DNA of 23,828 nucleotides, from assembly GCA_964574605.1 (NCBI GenBank), contig CAZNOK010000060.1, positions 1 to 23,828 on the forward strand, given 5' to 3'. The notes beneath the pieces are model-generated. The model worked only from the letters and a program-made list of their open reading frames with translations, searched no databases and had not been told where the DNA came from. Below are positions 6,898-13,948 of this stretch, one piece after another (the stretch's first letter is position 1; each line of letters begins with the position of its first letter). Position numbers and translations under genes: made by a program. This DNA is from CAIKAP01 sp964574605 (lineage in GTDB: Bacteria > Verrucomicrobiota > Verrucomicrobiia > Palsa-1439).

Positions 6898-7977
6898 ATG
6901 AAAATCGAACTAAAACAGAACTGTAAATACGCGCTCGTCGTGCCGACGAGCATGGGCATCCGCATTACGCCGCTTGCCGGGCAGCCGGTCAATGTTGGCG
7001 GGACGTTCATCATGCAGGTCACCAGCGCCGAGTCGAACGTGGCCAGCATCTCCTCGTTCCTCGGTCTGCCGGTCAAGATCCTGACGACGTTCGTCAAGGG
7101 CAGCCCGATCGCGCAACTGATCAAGAACAACCTTCGCAGTCGCGGCATGGACTTCGAAGGAGCGGAAGTCCCGCAAGGCGGCCCGTGGGGTTACCGTCAC
7201 CAGTTCAACATCGCCGACAGCGGTTATGGTTCGCGCGGCCCGCGCGTTTGGAACGACCGCGCCGGTGAAGTTGGCCGCACGCTGAACGTGAAGGATTTCG
7301 ATCTCGACCGGATTTTCGGCAAGGAAGGCGTCCAGATCATCCATTTGTCCGGACTGATCGGCGCGCTGTCGCCGGAAACCAGCAAGTTCTGTCTCGAACT
7401 TGCCCGCGCCGCAAAGAAAAACGGCACGAAGATTTCCTTCGATTTGAATTATCGTGCGACGTTCTGGAAAGGCCGCGAGAAAGAACTCTCCGCCATCTTC
7501 GCCGAGATCGCGAGCATCGCGGACGTGCTCGTCGGCAATGAGGAAGATTTCCAACTCTGTCTCGGTATCCAAGGCCCTGAAGCCGGCGGCAAAGGACTCA
7601 AGTCGAAGATTGACGGATTCAAAGGCATGATCGAGCGCGTGAAGAAGGCGTATCCGAATGCTTCAGCTTTCGCGACGACGTTGCGCGAAGTCGTGGACGC
7701 AAACCATCACCTCTGGGGCGCGATCATGGCGGCGGGCAACGAGTGGCATGTTGTCGAGCCGCGCGACATCACCGTGCTCGACCGCATCGGTGGCGGCGAC
7801 GGATTTGTCGGCGGCATGCTCTACGCCATTCTCAAGGGCTGGGAGCCGGAGAAATGGATTCAATTCGGCTGGGCCAGCGGCGCGTTGGCGACGACGATGT
7901 TGACCGACTACGCTCAACCCGCCGACGAAGACCAAATCTGGAGCATCTGGAAGGGCAACGCCCGGGTGCAAAGATAA
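6898..7977 (+). CDS. PfkB/ribokinase-family sugar kinase (KdgK-like), paralogue 1
   Basis: Predicted ATP-dependent carbohydrate kinase of 359 residues. The start at ATG 6898 is preceded by AAAAGGA, and an in-frame upstream ATG at 6862 lies inside the repeat. Family hallmarks are FDLNYRATFW (about 181-190, as in 2-keto-3-deoxygluconate kinases), VLVGNEEDF (about 210-218) and the catalytic block LDRIGGGDGFVGGM with the base Asp near 301. The N-terminal PfkB region is atypical: where paralogue 2 has GEIMLRL and GGGEYNVARG, this protein has TSMGIRIT and TSAESNVAS, so sugar recognition may differ. Both proteins end in ARVQR, showing common descent. With gnd upstream, a role with sugar acids is plausible but unproven. 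A hairpin plus T-run follows 14 bp after the stop. Confidence 0.88.
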   Translation: MKIELKQNCKYALVVPTSMGIRITPLAGQPVNVGGTFIMQVTSAESNVASISSFLGLPVKILTTFVKGSPIAQLIKNNLRSRGMDFEGAEVPQGGPWGYRHQFNIADSGYGSRGPRVWNDRAGEVGRTLNVKDFDLDRIFGKEGVQIIHLSGLIGALSPETSKFCLELARAAKKNGTKISFDLNYRATFWKGREKELSAIFAEIASIADVLVGNEEDFQLCLGIQGPEAGGKGLKSKIDGFKGMIERVKKAYPNASAFATTLREVVDANHHLWGAIMAAGNEWHVVEPRDITVLDRIGGGDGFVGGMLYAILKGWEPEKWIQFGWASGALATTMLTDYAQPADEDQIWSIWKGNARVQR

Positions 7978-7987
7978 GCTTGACGCT

Positions 7988-8055
7988 GTAGGGGCGCACT
8001 GCGTGCGCCCTTTTTGAGTCACATCACGGCGGGGGCGCACGCAGTGCGCCCCTAC
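7988..8055. repeat. 68-bp palindromic element with 23-bp perfect inverted arms (intergenic copy)
   Basis: The arms begin GTAGGGGCGCACTGCG and are exact inverted repeats of 23 bases at 7988-8010 and 8033-8055. Each arm is itself nearly self-complementary (GGGCGCAC-TGC-GTGCGCCC), so the element can fold as two small hairpins or one long one. The 22-base centre differs from that of the copy in mutL (14973-15042), while the arms are identical. It occupies half of the gap between the two sugar kinases. Confidence 0.92.
7992..8015 (+). terminator. Probable intrinsic terminator formed by one arm of the palindromic element
   Basis: GGGCGCAC (7992-7999), a 3-nt loop and GTGCGCCC (8003-8010) form an 8-bp GC stem followed directly by TTTTT, 14 bp after the stop of the first sugar kinase. 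This is the standard layout of a rho-independent terminator. The T-run belongs to the variable centre of this copy and is absent from the mutL copy. Confidence 0.6.
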
Positions 8056-8067
8056 GGACCAGCAAAA

Positions 8068-8097
8068 TTTTTCGTGTATTTCGTGTATTTCGTGGTT
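8068..8097 (+). repeat. CGTGTATTTCGTGG repeat, copy 3 (solo)
   Basis: Two TTTCGTGTA units followed by TTTCGTGGTTA, ending 11 bases before the start of the second sugar kinase. It has the same orientation and nearly the same distance to a start codon as copy 2, but no GxxExxY gene accompanies it. Confidence 0.85.
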
Positions 8098-8108
8098 AGA
8101 AATCTGCC

Positions 8109-9185
8109 ATGACACTGAAACTCCGCGACAAATACACCTTTGACCAACTCTCGCTTGGCGAAATCATGTTGCGCCTCGATCCCGGCGAGGGGCGCATCCG
8201 CACAGCCCGCTCGTTCACTGCATGGGAGGGCGGCGGCGAATACAATGTCGCTCGCGGCCTGCGGAAATGTTTCGGACTGAAGACCGCCGTCTGCACGGCG
8301 TTCGTGGACAACGAAGTCGGCCATCTCATCGAGGATTTCATCCTGCAGGGCGGCGTCGCCACCGACTTCATCCTCTGGCGACCCGACGACGGTATCGGGC
8401 GGACCGTCCGCAACGGATTGAACTTCACCGAGCGCGGTTTTGGTGTGCGTGGCGCGGTCGGCGTCTCCGACCGCGGCAACACCGCCGCCAGCCAACTCAA
8501 GCCCGGCGATTTCAACTGGGAAAGAATCTTCGGCAAACTCGGCGTGCGCTGGTTCCATACCGGCGGCATCTTCGCGGCATTGAGCGAGACGACCGCGGCG
8601 CTTGTCATCGAGGCCGTCAAAGCGGCTTCCAAACACGGCACAATCGTCAGCTATGACTTGAACTATCGTCCGAGCCTTTGGAAGAGCATCGGCGGCCAAG
8701 CCAAGGCACGCGAAGTGAACCGCGAGATTGCTCAATACGTGGACGTGATGATCGGTAACGAAGAGGACTTCTCGGCATGCCTCGGTTTTGAGGCAGACTT
8801 CAAAAAGATTGAGACCGACGTGTTCAAGAAGATGATCGCGATGGCGGTGGCCGAGTATAAGAACTTCAAAGTCGTCGCCACCACGTTGCGCGGCGTCATC
8901 ACCGCGACCCGCAACGACTGGAGCGCCATCTGCTGGCACAACGGCAAGTTCTACGAGAGCCGGAAATATCCCGGCCTCGAAATTCTCGACCGCGTCGGCG
9001 GCGGCGACAGTTTCGCCAGCGGGTTGATTTATGGTTTCATGAAAACCGGAGACCCGCAGAAGGCAGTGGATTACGGCGCCGCGCATGGCGCGTTGGCGAT
9101 GACCACGCCCGGCGACACTTCGATGGCCACGCTCAAGGAAGTCGAAAAACTCATGGCCGGCGGCAGCGCCCGCGTCCAGCGGTGA
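8109..9185 (+). CDS. PfkB/ribokinase-family sugar kinase (KdgK-like), paralogue 2
   Basis: A 358-residue carbohydrate kinase with the full set of PfkB features. These are LSLGEIMLRLDPGEGRIRTA at the N-terminus, AWEGGGEYNVARGL (about 38-51) as the substrate-binding glycine motif, and YDLNYRPSLW (about 182-191). VMIGNEEDF and ILDRVGGGDSFASG, with catalytic Asp near 300, follow. It resembles 2-keto-3-deoxygluconate kinases most closely by eye. It is homologous to the preceding kinase along its length, which suggests an old duplication followed by divergence of the N-terminal sugar-binding part in the first copy. No clear Shine-Dalgarno precedes the ATG; the CGTGTATTTCGTGG repeat occupies that position. 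The exact substrate is not determinable. Confidence 0.9.
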   Translation: MTLKLRDKYTFDQLSLGEIMLRLDPGEGRIRTARSFTAWEGGGEYNVARGLRKCFGLKTAVCTAFVDNEVGHLIEDFILQGGVATDFILWRPDDGIGRTVRNGLNFTERGFGVRGAVGVSDRGNTAASQLKPGDFNWERIFGKLGVRWFHTGGIFAALSETTAALVIEAVKAASKHGTIVSYDLNYRPSLWKSIGGQAKAREVNREIAQYVDVMIGNEEDFSACLGFEADFKKIETDVFKKMIAMAVAEYKNFKVVATTLRGVITATRNDWSAICWHNGKFYESRKYPGLEILDRVGGGDSFASGLIYGFMKTGDPQKAVDYGAAHGALAMTTPGDTSMATLKEVEKLMAGGSARVQR

Positions 9186-9210
9186 CGGTTGCTGAGTTGA
9201 GGTTCTGCCG

Positions 9211-9723
9211 ATGCCGATGACGTTTCCAGCGCATCAAGGCTTGATTGCGCCATTGTGGCGTCGGTGGCCGGGGCGTTTTGATGTGGTCGCGCTCTGCGTG
9301 GGCGCTGCGATGCCGGATATCGTGGACGGAGCCATCGGGATTTTTCGGGGGCGTTTCGGCCAAGGCATCGGGCATTCGCTTTTGGGACTGGTTTTGCTCT
9401 GTGTTCCTGCGGGACTGTTGATACGGGCACTTGTCCGGCGCATCGCACCTTTGCATCGCAACGTGGTGTTCAGTCTCGCCATCGGCGTATTCTCGCACCT
9501 CTGCTTCGATCTTGTGTCGCACGGGCATTTCCCGTGGTTGTTGCCGTGGGTGCCGAAAGTGGCCATCTATCCGGATTGGTGGTACGACACGTGGTTCAGC
9601 ATCCCGTTGCCGTGGCGACCCGAGGGACGAAAGATCGGTCCGCACGCGACCATCTGGTTTTTGTTGTCGGTCTGCGGTGCGTGGATGCTGTTCCGTGAGT
9701 GGCGAGCCAGAAACAGCGCGTGA
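9211..9723 (+). CDS. Small membrane protein, possible YdjM/DUF4184-type metal-dependent hydrolase
   Basis: A 170-residue protein with an N-terminus (MPMTFPAHQGLIAPLWRRWP) like that of DUF4184/YdjM-type proteins, which begin MPxTxxH. It continues with PDIVDG, GHSLLG in a first hydrophobic helix and SHLCFDLVSHG in a second, giving scattered His and Asp residues that could hold a metal. About four membrane segments are visible, the last near the C-terminus (TIWFLLSVCGAWMLF). The family is called hydrolase mainly by analogy; activity is not shown. It lies 25 bp after the second kinase and 52 bp before the amidohydrolase genes, in the same direction. Assignment to the family is moderate. Confidence 0.65.
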   Translation: MPMTFPAHQGLIAPLWRRWPGRFDVVALCVGAAMPDIVDGAIGIFRGRFGQGIGHSLLGLVLLCVPAGLLIRALVRRIAPLHRNVVFSLAIGVFSHLCFDLVSHGHFPWLLPWVPKVAIYPDWWYDTWFSIPLPWRPEGRKIGPHATIWFLLSVCGAWMLFREWRARNSA

Positions 9724-9775
9724 CGACAGCCGCGGGCTTGCATTTTCATCGGGACAGAGTAGAACGAGACCGAAA

Positions 9776-10567
9776 ATGAAGTTTGAGATTTGGGATGTGC
9801 ACACTCACCTCGCCGGCGTGCCGGGCGCGACGCCGGAAGAGAGGCTTGAGCGTCTGCTGGAATATGCCGACCGCGTAGGCATCGCGCGGCTGTGTGTCAT
9901 GATGGGGATGAAATGGAATTATGACCCGACGCCGGAGTTTATGCGGCAGAGCAACGACGAGGTGATGCGCGCCGTCAAACGATTCCCCGACCGCGCATTT
10001 GGCTTTGTCTATCTCAACCCGAAGCACACGCAAGCCAGCCTCGACGAACTCAATCGTTGCGTCCGCGACGGCCCGATGGTTGGCGTCAAACTCTGGGTGG
10101 CGCTGCACTGCAACGACGCAAGACTCGACCCGATCGTCGAGCGCGCCACGGAACTGAAAACCGTCGTGACGCAACACTGTTGGCTCAAGATCACGGGCAA
10201 CTTGCCCGGCGAGTCCACGCCGATGGACCTCGCCGAACTCGCCGCGCGGCATCCGAAGGCCACATTCTCCTGCATCCACACCGGCGGCGACTGGGAACGC
10301 GGCATCCGCGCGATCCGGCCGTACCCAAACATCTATGCTGACATCAATGGCGGCGACCCGACGGCAGGCATAACTGAAATGGCCGTGCGCGAATTAGGCG
10401 CGGAGCGCGTTCTCTACGGCAGCGACGCCGGCGGGCGCAGCTTTTCCTCGCAACTGGCAAAGGTGCTTGGCGCGAACATTCCCGATTCGGCGAAACGACT
10501 CATCCTCGCCGAAAACACGAAGCGAATCCTGCAACCCATCCTGCGCGCAAAAGGAATCAAACTGTGA
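9776..10567 (+). CDS. Amidohydrolase-2 family TIM-barrel hydrolase, tandem copy 1
   Basis: A 263-residue predicted metal-dependent hydrolase or decarboxylase-like protein of the amidohydrolase_2 family. The metal ligands look complete: IWDVHTHL at the N-terminus provides HxH, QHCWLK a third His, CIHTGGDW a fourth His and YGSDAGG the terminal Asp. The start at ATG 9776 was chosen because MKFEIWDVHTH aligns with copy 2 from the first residues; the longer in-frame extension overlaps the previous gene. The stop overlaps the GTG start of copy 2. The substrate is unknown; relatives act on small carboxylates, lactones or amides. Confidence 0.9.
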   Translation: MKFEIWDVHTHLAGVPGATPEERLERLLEYADRVGIARLCVMMGMKWNYDPTPEFMRQSNDEVMRAVKRFPDRAFGFVYLNPKHTQASLDELNRCVRDGPMVGVKLWVALHCNDARLDPIVERATELKTVVTQHCWLKITGNLPGESTPMDLAELAARHPKATFSCIHTGGDWERGIRAIRPYPNIYADINGGDPTAGITEMAVRELGAERVLYGSDAGGRSFSSQLAKVLGANIPDSAKRLILAENTKRILQPILRAKGIKL

Positions 10568-11358
10568 CCTCGTTCGAGATTTGGGACGTCCACACGCACC
10601 TGACCGGTGTTCCCGGCAGCACGCCGGAAGAACGTCTTCCGCGATTGCTCGAATACGCCGATCGGATGGGTATTGCGAAACTCTGTGTGTTTCTCGGATT
10701 TGGAAGACAATACGACCCGACCCCCGACCAACTCCGCCAACACAACGACGAAGTGCTTCGCGCCGTTCGTCGCTGTCCCGACCGCACATTCGGCTTCGTC
10801 TATCTCAACCCGAAACACACGCAAGCCAGTCTCGACGAACTCAACCGCTGCGTCCGAGACGGCCCGATGGTCGGCGTGAAACTCTGGGTCGCCCAGCACT
10901 GCAACGAACCGACGCTCGACCCGATCGTCGCCCGCGCCACGGAACTGAAAGCCGTCGTGCTCCAGCACACGTGGTTGAAAATCACCGGCAACCTGCCCGG
11001 CGAATCCACGCCGATGGATGTGGCGGAACTGGCGGCCCGTCATCCGCGCGCGACGATCATCTGCGCCCACACCGGCGGCGATTGGGAACGCGGCATCCGC
11101 GCCATCCGGCCGCACCCGAATGTCTATGCTGACATTGACGGCGGCGATCCAACGTCGGGTTACACCGAAATGGCCGTGCGCGAACTCGGCGCAGAACGCG
11201 TCCTCTACGGCAGCGACGCCGGCGGGCGGAGCTTCGCATCACAACTGGCAAAGGTGCTTGGAGCGGACATCCCCAATTCGGCGAAACGACTGGTCCTCGC
11301 CGAAAACACAAAGCGGATTCTGAAACCCATTTTGCGCGAGAAAGGAATCAACGTATGA
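10564..11358 (+). CDS. Amidohydrolase-2 family TIM-barrel hydrolase, tandem copy 2
   Basis: A 264-residue protein beginning at GTG 10564, which overlaps the stop of copy 1. It is the same protein type as copy 1: IWDVHTHL, QHTWLK, CAHTGGDW and YGSDAGG preserve every putative metal ligand. Long stretches such as FGFVYLNPKHTQASLDELNR are identical between the two proteins and nearly identical in DNA. Differences concentrate near residues 45-55 (MMGMKWNY versus FLGFGRQY), perhaps a substrate loop. This points to a recent tandem duplication or ongoing gene conversion. The stop overlaps the start of the third amidohydrolase-like gene, so the three are probably translated together. Confidence 0.9.
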   Translation: MTSFEIWDVHTHLTGVPGSTPEERLPRLLEYADRMGIAKLCVFLGFGRQYDPTPDQLRQHNDEVLRAVRRCPDRTFGFVYLNPKHTQASLDELNRCVRDGPMVGVKLWVAQHCNEPTLDPIVARATELKAVVLQHTWLKITGNLPGESTPMDVAELAARHPRATIICAHTGGDWERGIRAIRPHPNVYADIDGGDPTSGYTEMAVRELGAERVLYGSDAGGRSFASQLAKVLGADIPNSAKRLVLAENTKRILKPILREKGINV

Positions 11359-12206
11359 ACCCTGAACCATCGCGTCGCGACTTCCTTAAGACCGCCGCGG
11401 TCGCCGCAGGAGCGGTGTTGCTCCGCAACGCTGCCGCCGCAAAACCTGCGGAAGGTTTGATAGACACCAACGTTTATCTTTCCCATTGGCCGTTGCGCCG
11501 GCTGCCGTGCGATGAGACCGCCAAGCTCGTCACCAAACTCCGCGCCAACGGCGTGACGCAAGCGTGGGCCGGCAGCTTCGACGCCCTGTTGTACCGCGAC
11601 ATCGCCACCGCGAATGCCCGGCTCGCGGAGGAATGTCGCCGGCACGGCGGCGGGCTGCTCGTGCCGTTTGGATCCGTGAATCCGAAATTGCCGGACTGGG
11701 AAGACGACTTGCGCCGCTGCGCGGAGCAACACCGGATGCCCGGCATCCGCCTGCATCCGAACTACCACGGTTACAAGCTGGAGGATCCCGACTTCGCGAA
11801 GCTGCTGCGGCTGGCGGCCAAACGCGGGTTGCTCGTGCAGATGGCATTCATCATGGAAGATCGCCGGATGATGCATCCGCTGTTGCAAGTCGAGCCACCC
11901 AGCCTGAAACCGCTCGCCGATGTCGTGAAGAAAACGCCGGGACTCCGTTTGGAACTTCTCAACTGCAAGGTGCCGCCGCTCGATCTGCTCAAGACCGGCG
12001 ATGTGTGCGTGGAAATTGCCATGCTCGAAGGCGTGGGCGGCGTCAGCAAACTTCTCGCGCAAGCGCCCACCGAGCGCGTGCTGTTTGGTTCGTATGCGCC
12101 GATGTTTTATTTCGAGTCGGCTTCACTGAAACTGAAAGAATCACCATTGAACGAAGAACAACTGCGCGCCGTCCGCTGCGCCAACGCCCAGCGGCTGCTC
12201 GCGTAA
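11355..12206 (+). CDS. Tat-exported amidohydrolase-fold protein lacking metal ligands
   Basis: A 283-residue protein with a twin-arginine signal (SRRDFLKTAAVAAGAVLL) and then an amidohydrolase_2-like barrel. The order of elements follows the family, but the metal ligands appear replaced. The first-strand HxH position reads DTNVYLSHW. The mid-barrel His strands read LLVQMAFIME and LELLNCKV. The C-terminal GSD motif reads LFGSYAPMFYFES, with Tyr instead of Asp. It is therefore either a pseudoenzyme or an enzyme using another mechanism. The gene overlaps tandem copy 2 by ATGA, so an extracytoplasmic partner for the cytoplasmic hydrolases is one possibility. The family call is fairly sure; the loss of activity is inferred from motifs only. 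Confidence 0.8.
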   Translation: MNPEPSRRDFLKTAAVAAGAVLLRNAAAAKPAEGLIDTNVYLSHWPLRRLPCDETAKLVTKLRANGVTQAWAGSFDALLYRDIATANARLAEECRRHGGGLLVPFGSVNPKLPDWEDDLRRCAEQHRMPGIRLHPNYHGYKLEDPDFAKLLRLAAKRGLLVQMAFIMEDRRMMHPLLQVEPPSLKPLADVVKKTPGLRLELLNCKVPPLDLLKTGDVCVEIAMLEGVGGVSKLLAQAPTERVLFGSYAPMFYFESASLKLKESPLNEEQLRAVRCANAQRLLA

Positions 12207-12254
12207 TAGCTCGGCCAGGGAACCGGATCAGATTCGTTCCGCAGTGGCTGAGAT

Positions 12255-13073
12255 TCAAGCGAGAGGCAACGACGCGCCGACGCGCGTGGTGTTGTCGTGC
12301 AGCGTCACCAACGGTGCGATGGACGGATGGATTTGCGCGTTGCCCAGCGCCTTCACCAACGCGCAGGTTGCGTTGTTGCGGCTGGCGTCTTGGTAGCGCT
12401 TTTCCCACGAGGCGAATTTCGCTTCCGCCTTCGCGTCCGTCCAAGGCCAGCGTACGTCCGGTGGACGCAGCCCGCACCGCCACGGCTTCGGCGTCAGGCG
12501 GGCGCGGAAACTTTTCTGCGCCCGGCAAAGCCGGCGATACAACGGATCGCTGCCCAACTCCTCAAACACGACATCCGTCTCCGTTGCATCCGGTTCAAAC
12601 AACGCGTGCGTGGCCAGTAATCGCAGTCCCGCTCGCGTTCGGTAGATACGCCAACCCCAACCCGGCTTGCTGCGTGTCCATGTCTCGATCCGTGCCAGTG
12701 CAGCGGCTTCGGGTGACGGCTCGTTTCCTCGTTCCGGTTTGCCGAAGAGTTTCTTGAATAGACCGCCGCTTGCAGGTTTCGGTTCCGGCAGGTCAATGTC
12801 CACGAACAACGCCCGCGTCGTGTTCAGCACATGGCAGCCGTAGGCGTTGCGCGTGACGACGGCGTCGGTGAGTTCCTGCAAGACCGGCTCGCGCAGCGGT
12901 CGGTCGCTATAGCCGTAACGCTGCGTCGGCCACCCGGAGACGCGCACGCGGTCGGCGAGTTGTTGCAGAGCTTGATCGGCAAGCTGTTGTGCTTCGTGGA
13001 GACTGGCGTTCGACCAGCGCCAGCAAGTCAGCGCCTCATTCGAGGCCTTTGCCCAGAACTTGGGAAAGTTCAT
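12255..13073 (-). CDS. Conserved hypothetical protein
   Basis: A 272-residue soluble protein of unknown function; I do not recognise an enzyme family. It is rich in Trp and Arg. Segments that look conserved are FWAKASNEALTCWRWSN, GYSDRPLREPVLQEL, ALFVDIDLPEPKP, GWGWRIYRTRAGLRLLATH, DPLYRRLCRAQKSFRARLTP and the end HPSIAPLVTLHDNTTR. The DID and YRTRAGLR patterns recall archaeo-eukaryotic primase-like folds, but that is a weak analogy. The start was set at ATG 13073 (MNFPKFW); an in-frame GTG lies two codons earlier at 13079. It converges with the amidohydrolase genes across a 48-bp gap that shows no clear terminator. Confidence 0.75.
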   Translation of the reverse strand: MNFPKFWAKASNEALTCWRWSNASLHEAQQLADQALQQLADRVRVSGWPTQRYGYSDRPLREPVLQELTDAVVTRNAYGCHVLNTTRALFVDIDLPEPKPASGGLFKKLFGKPERGNEPSPEAAALARIETWTRSKPGWGWRIYRTRAGLRLLATHALFEPDATETDVVFEELGSDPLYRRLCRAQKSFRARLTPKPWRCGLRPPDVRWPWTDAKAEAKFASWEKRYQDASRNNATCALVKALGNAQIHPSIAPLVTLHDNTTRVGASLPLA

Positions 13074-13079
13074 AAACAC

Positions 13080-13402
13080 TGATTCTAGCGTGTGCTCAGT
13101 TCGGTGACAAGAGCGGTCACACCAAAAAGAAGAATTGCGGACTTCGCGAAGTCCGCAATTCCTTTTGTCTCTTGTCGTTGGCGTTCATCCCTTGGCCGCG
13201 GACGGATGATACCTCGTAGTACGAGGTATCGGCCCTCAGTCGCGCGAGCAGTTTCCTTCCCACCCACGACGGGCAAGCCGGCAACGATGGTGTCACCATG
13301 CGATGATGCATCGTTATCCGATGTATCATTCCCCGCGCACTGTATTGTGTTCCGGTTTTGTTCCGGCAACGTTGGCGCAGGCGAAGCAAAGCGGGCTGTC
13401 AG
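13080..13402. repeat. Gene-free gap made largely of palindromes
   Basis: This 323-bp stretch between two minus-strand genes contains four inverted repeats. They are a 30-bp perfect palindrome (13132-13161), GATACCTCGTA/TACGAGGTATC around one base (13208-13230), ATGGTG/CACCAT around one base (13287-13299), and ATGATGCATCG/CGATGTATCAT with one mismatch (13303-13329). Small ORFs crossing it only translate the palindromes and have no homologue I recognise, so I treat the region as non-coding. Confidence 0.7.
13132..13161 (-). terminator. 30-bp perfect palindrome with T-rich tail on the minus strand
   Basis: The sequence begins GAATTGCGGACTTCG and is followed immediately by its exact reverse complement. 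On the minus strand the stem is followed by TTCTTTTTGG, so it could end transcription of the mutL/zinc-ribbon unit about 240 bp after its stop. It also looks like a repeat-family palindrome similar in design to, but different in sequence from, the GTAGGG elements. Both roles are possible. Confidence 0.5.
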
Positions 13403-13948
13403 TCAAAGCCGGAGCAGGATCCGAAGGAGCACTGCCAGGGCAACCTGTTTTGCATCGTCTGCCATCTTCTGGGTATGGTAACGGAGAATAACGTCAGTAA
13501 GAGGAGCCATGTTGCCCGGGATGGCGCCAACCAGACCGGCGCTCAGTGGACTGAACTCATTCCGTTTATCGCGCAGCCTTTTTTCAGTTCGGTAGTTGGA
13601 TTTGGCAAGCGCCAGAAGCATGTTTTGGAGTTCGCTGGCGTCGAGCCAGAGAAGTGCACAACGATCACAACGGTCAATGCTGATCGCCGCCAAACTCATG
13701 TAGCCGTATTTCTCCATCGGCTGGAGACAATCGGGACAACGCAACGTCGCCTCGGCTGTTCTTTCGGGCTTCAGGAATGGCGTGGACTCGGCAACCGCTG
13801 ACGGGATACAGCGCCAACTGCCATCGAGGATTTCGGCTATGTCACGGTGTGCGGCGAGAACTCCCGAACAAGCGGAGCAATGACGAACAGTGTAGTTGTC
13901 CACTTGCGCCGGCTCCAGCGGCTTCGCGCAACGAGGACAATCGCTCAC
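13403..13948 (-). CDS. Double zinc-ribbon protein (zf-TFIIB type)
   Basis: A 181-residue protein with two zinc ribbons. The first is CPRC at residues 4-7 with CSAC at 24-27. The second is CPDC at 71-74 with CDRC at 94-97, followed by ALLWLDASELQNML, the typical zf-TFIIB tail. The C-terminal part (PLSAGLVGAIPGN to the end LLRILLRL) is helical and partly hydrophobic. The start is GTG 13948, which overlaps the mutL stop as GTGA; upstream in-frame ATGs would run far into mutL. Such proteins are small zinc-binding proteins of unknown role. Coupling to mutL suggests co-expression but not necessarily a repair function. Confidence 0.85.
   Translation of the reverse strand: MSDCPRCAKPLEPAQVDNYTVRHCSACSGVLAAHRDIAEILDGSWRCIPSAVAESTPFLKPERTAEATLRCPDCLQPMEKYGYMSLAAISIDRCDRCALLWLDASELQNMLLALAKSNYRTEKRLRDKRNEFSPLSAGLVGAIPGNMAPLTDVILRYHTQKMADDAKQVALAVLLRILLRL

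Noticed and set aside
7988..8055. Insertion sequence or MITE with transposase
   Set aside because: No transposase is present and no target duplication is evident, so it is listed only as a palindromic repeat.
6387..8097. CRISPR array
   Set aside because: The repeats are few, differ in orientation and spacing, and are separated by genes rather than by spacers of uniform size; no cas genes are present.
13085..13369. Small minus-strand ORF (94 codons) in the palindrome-rich gap
   Set aside because: Most of it is translation of palindromes (for example GIADFAKSAI), without a homologue I recognise or a ribosome site; a competing frame is equally open.
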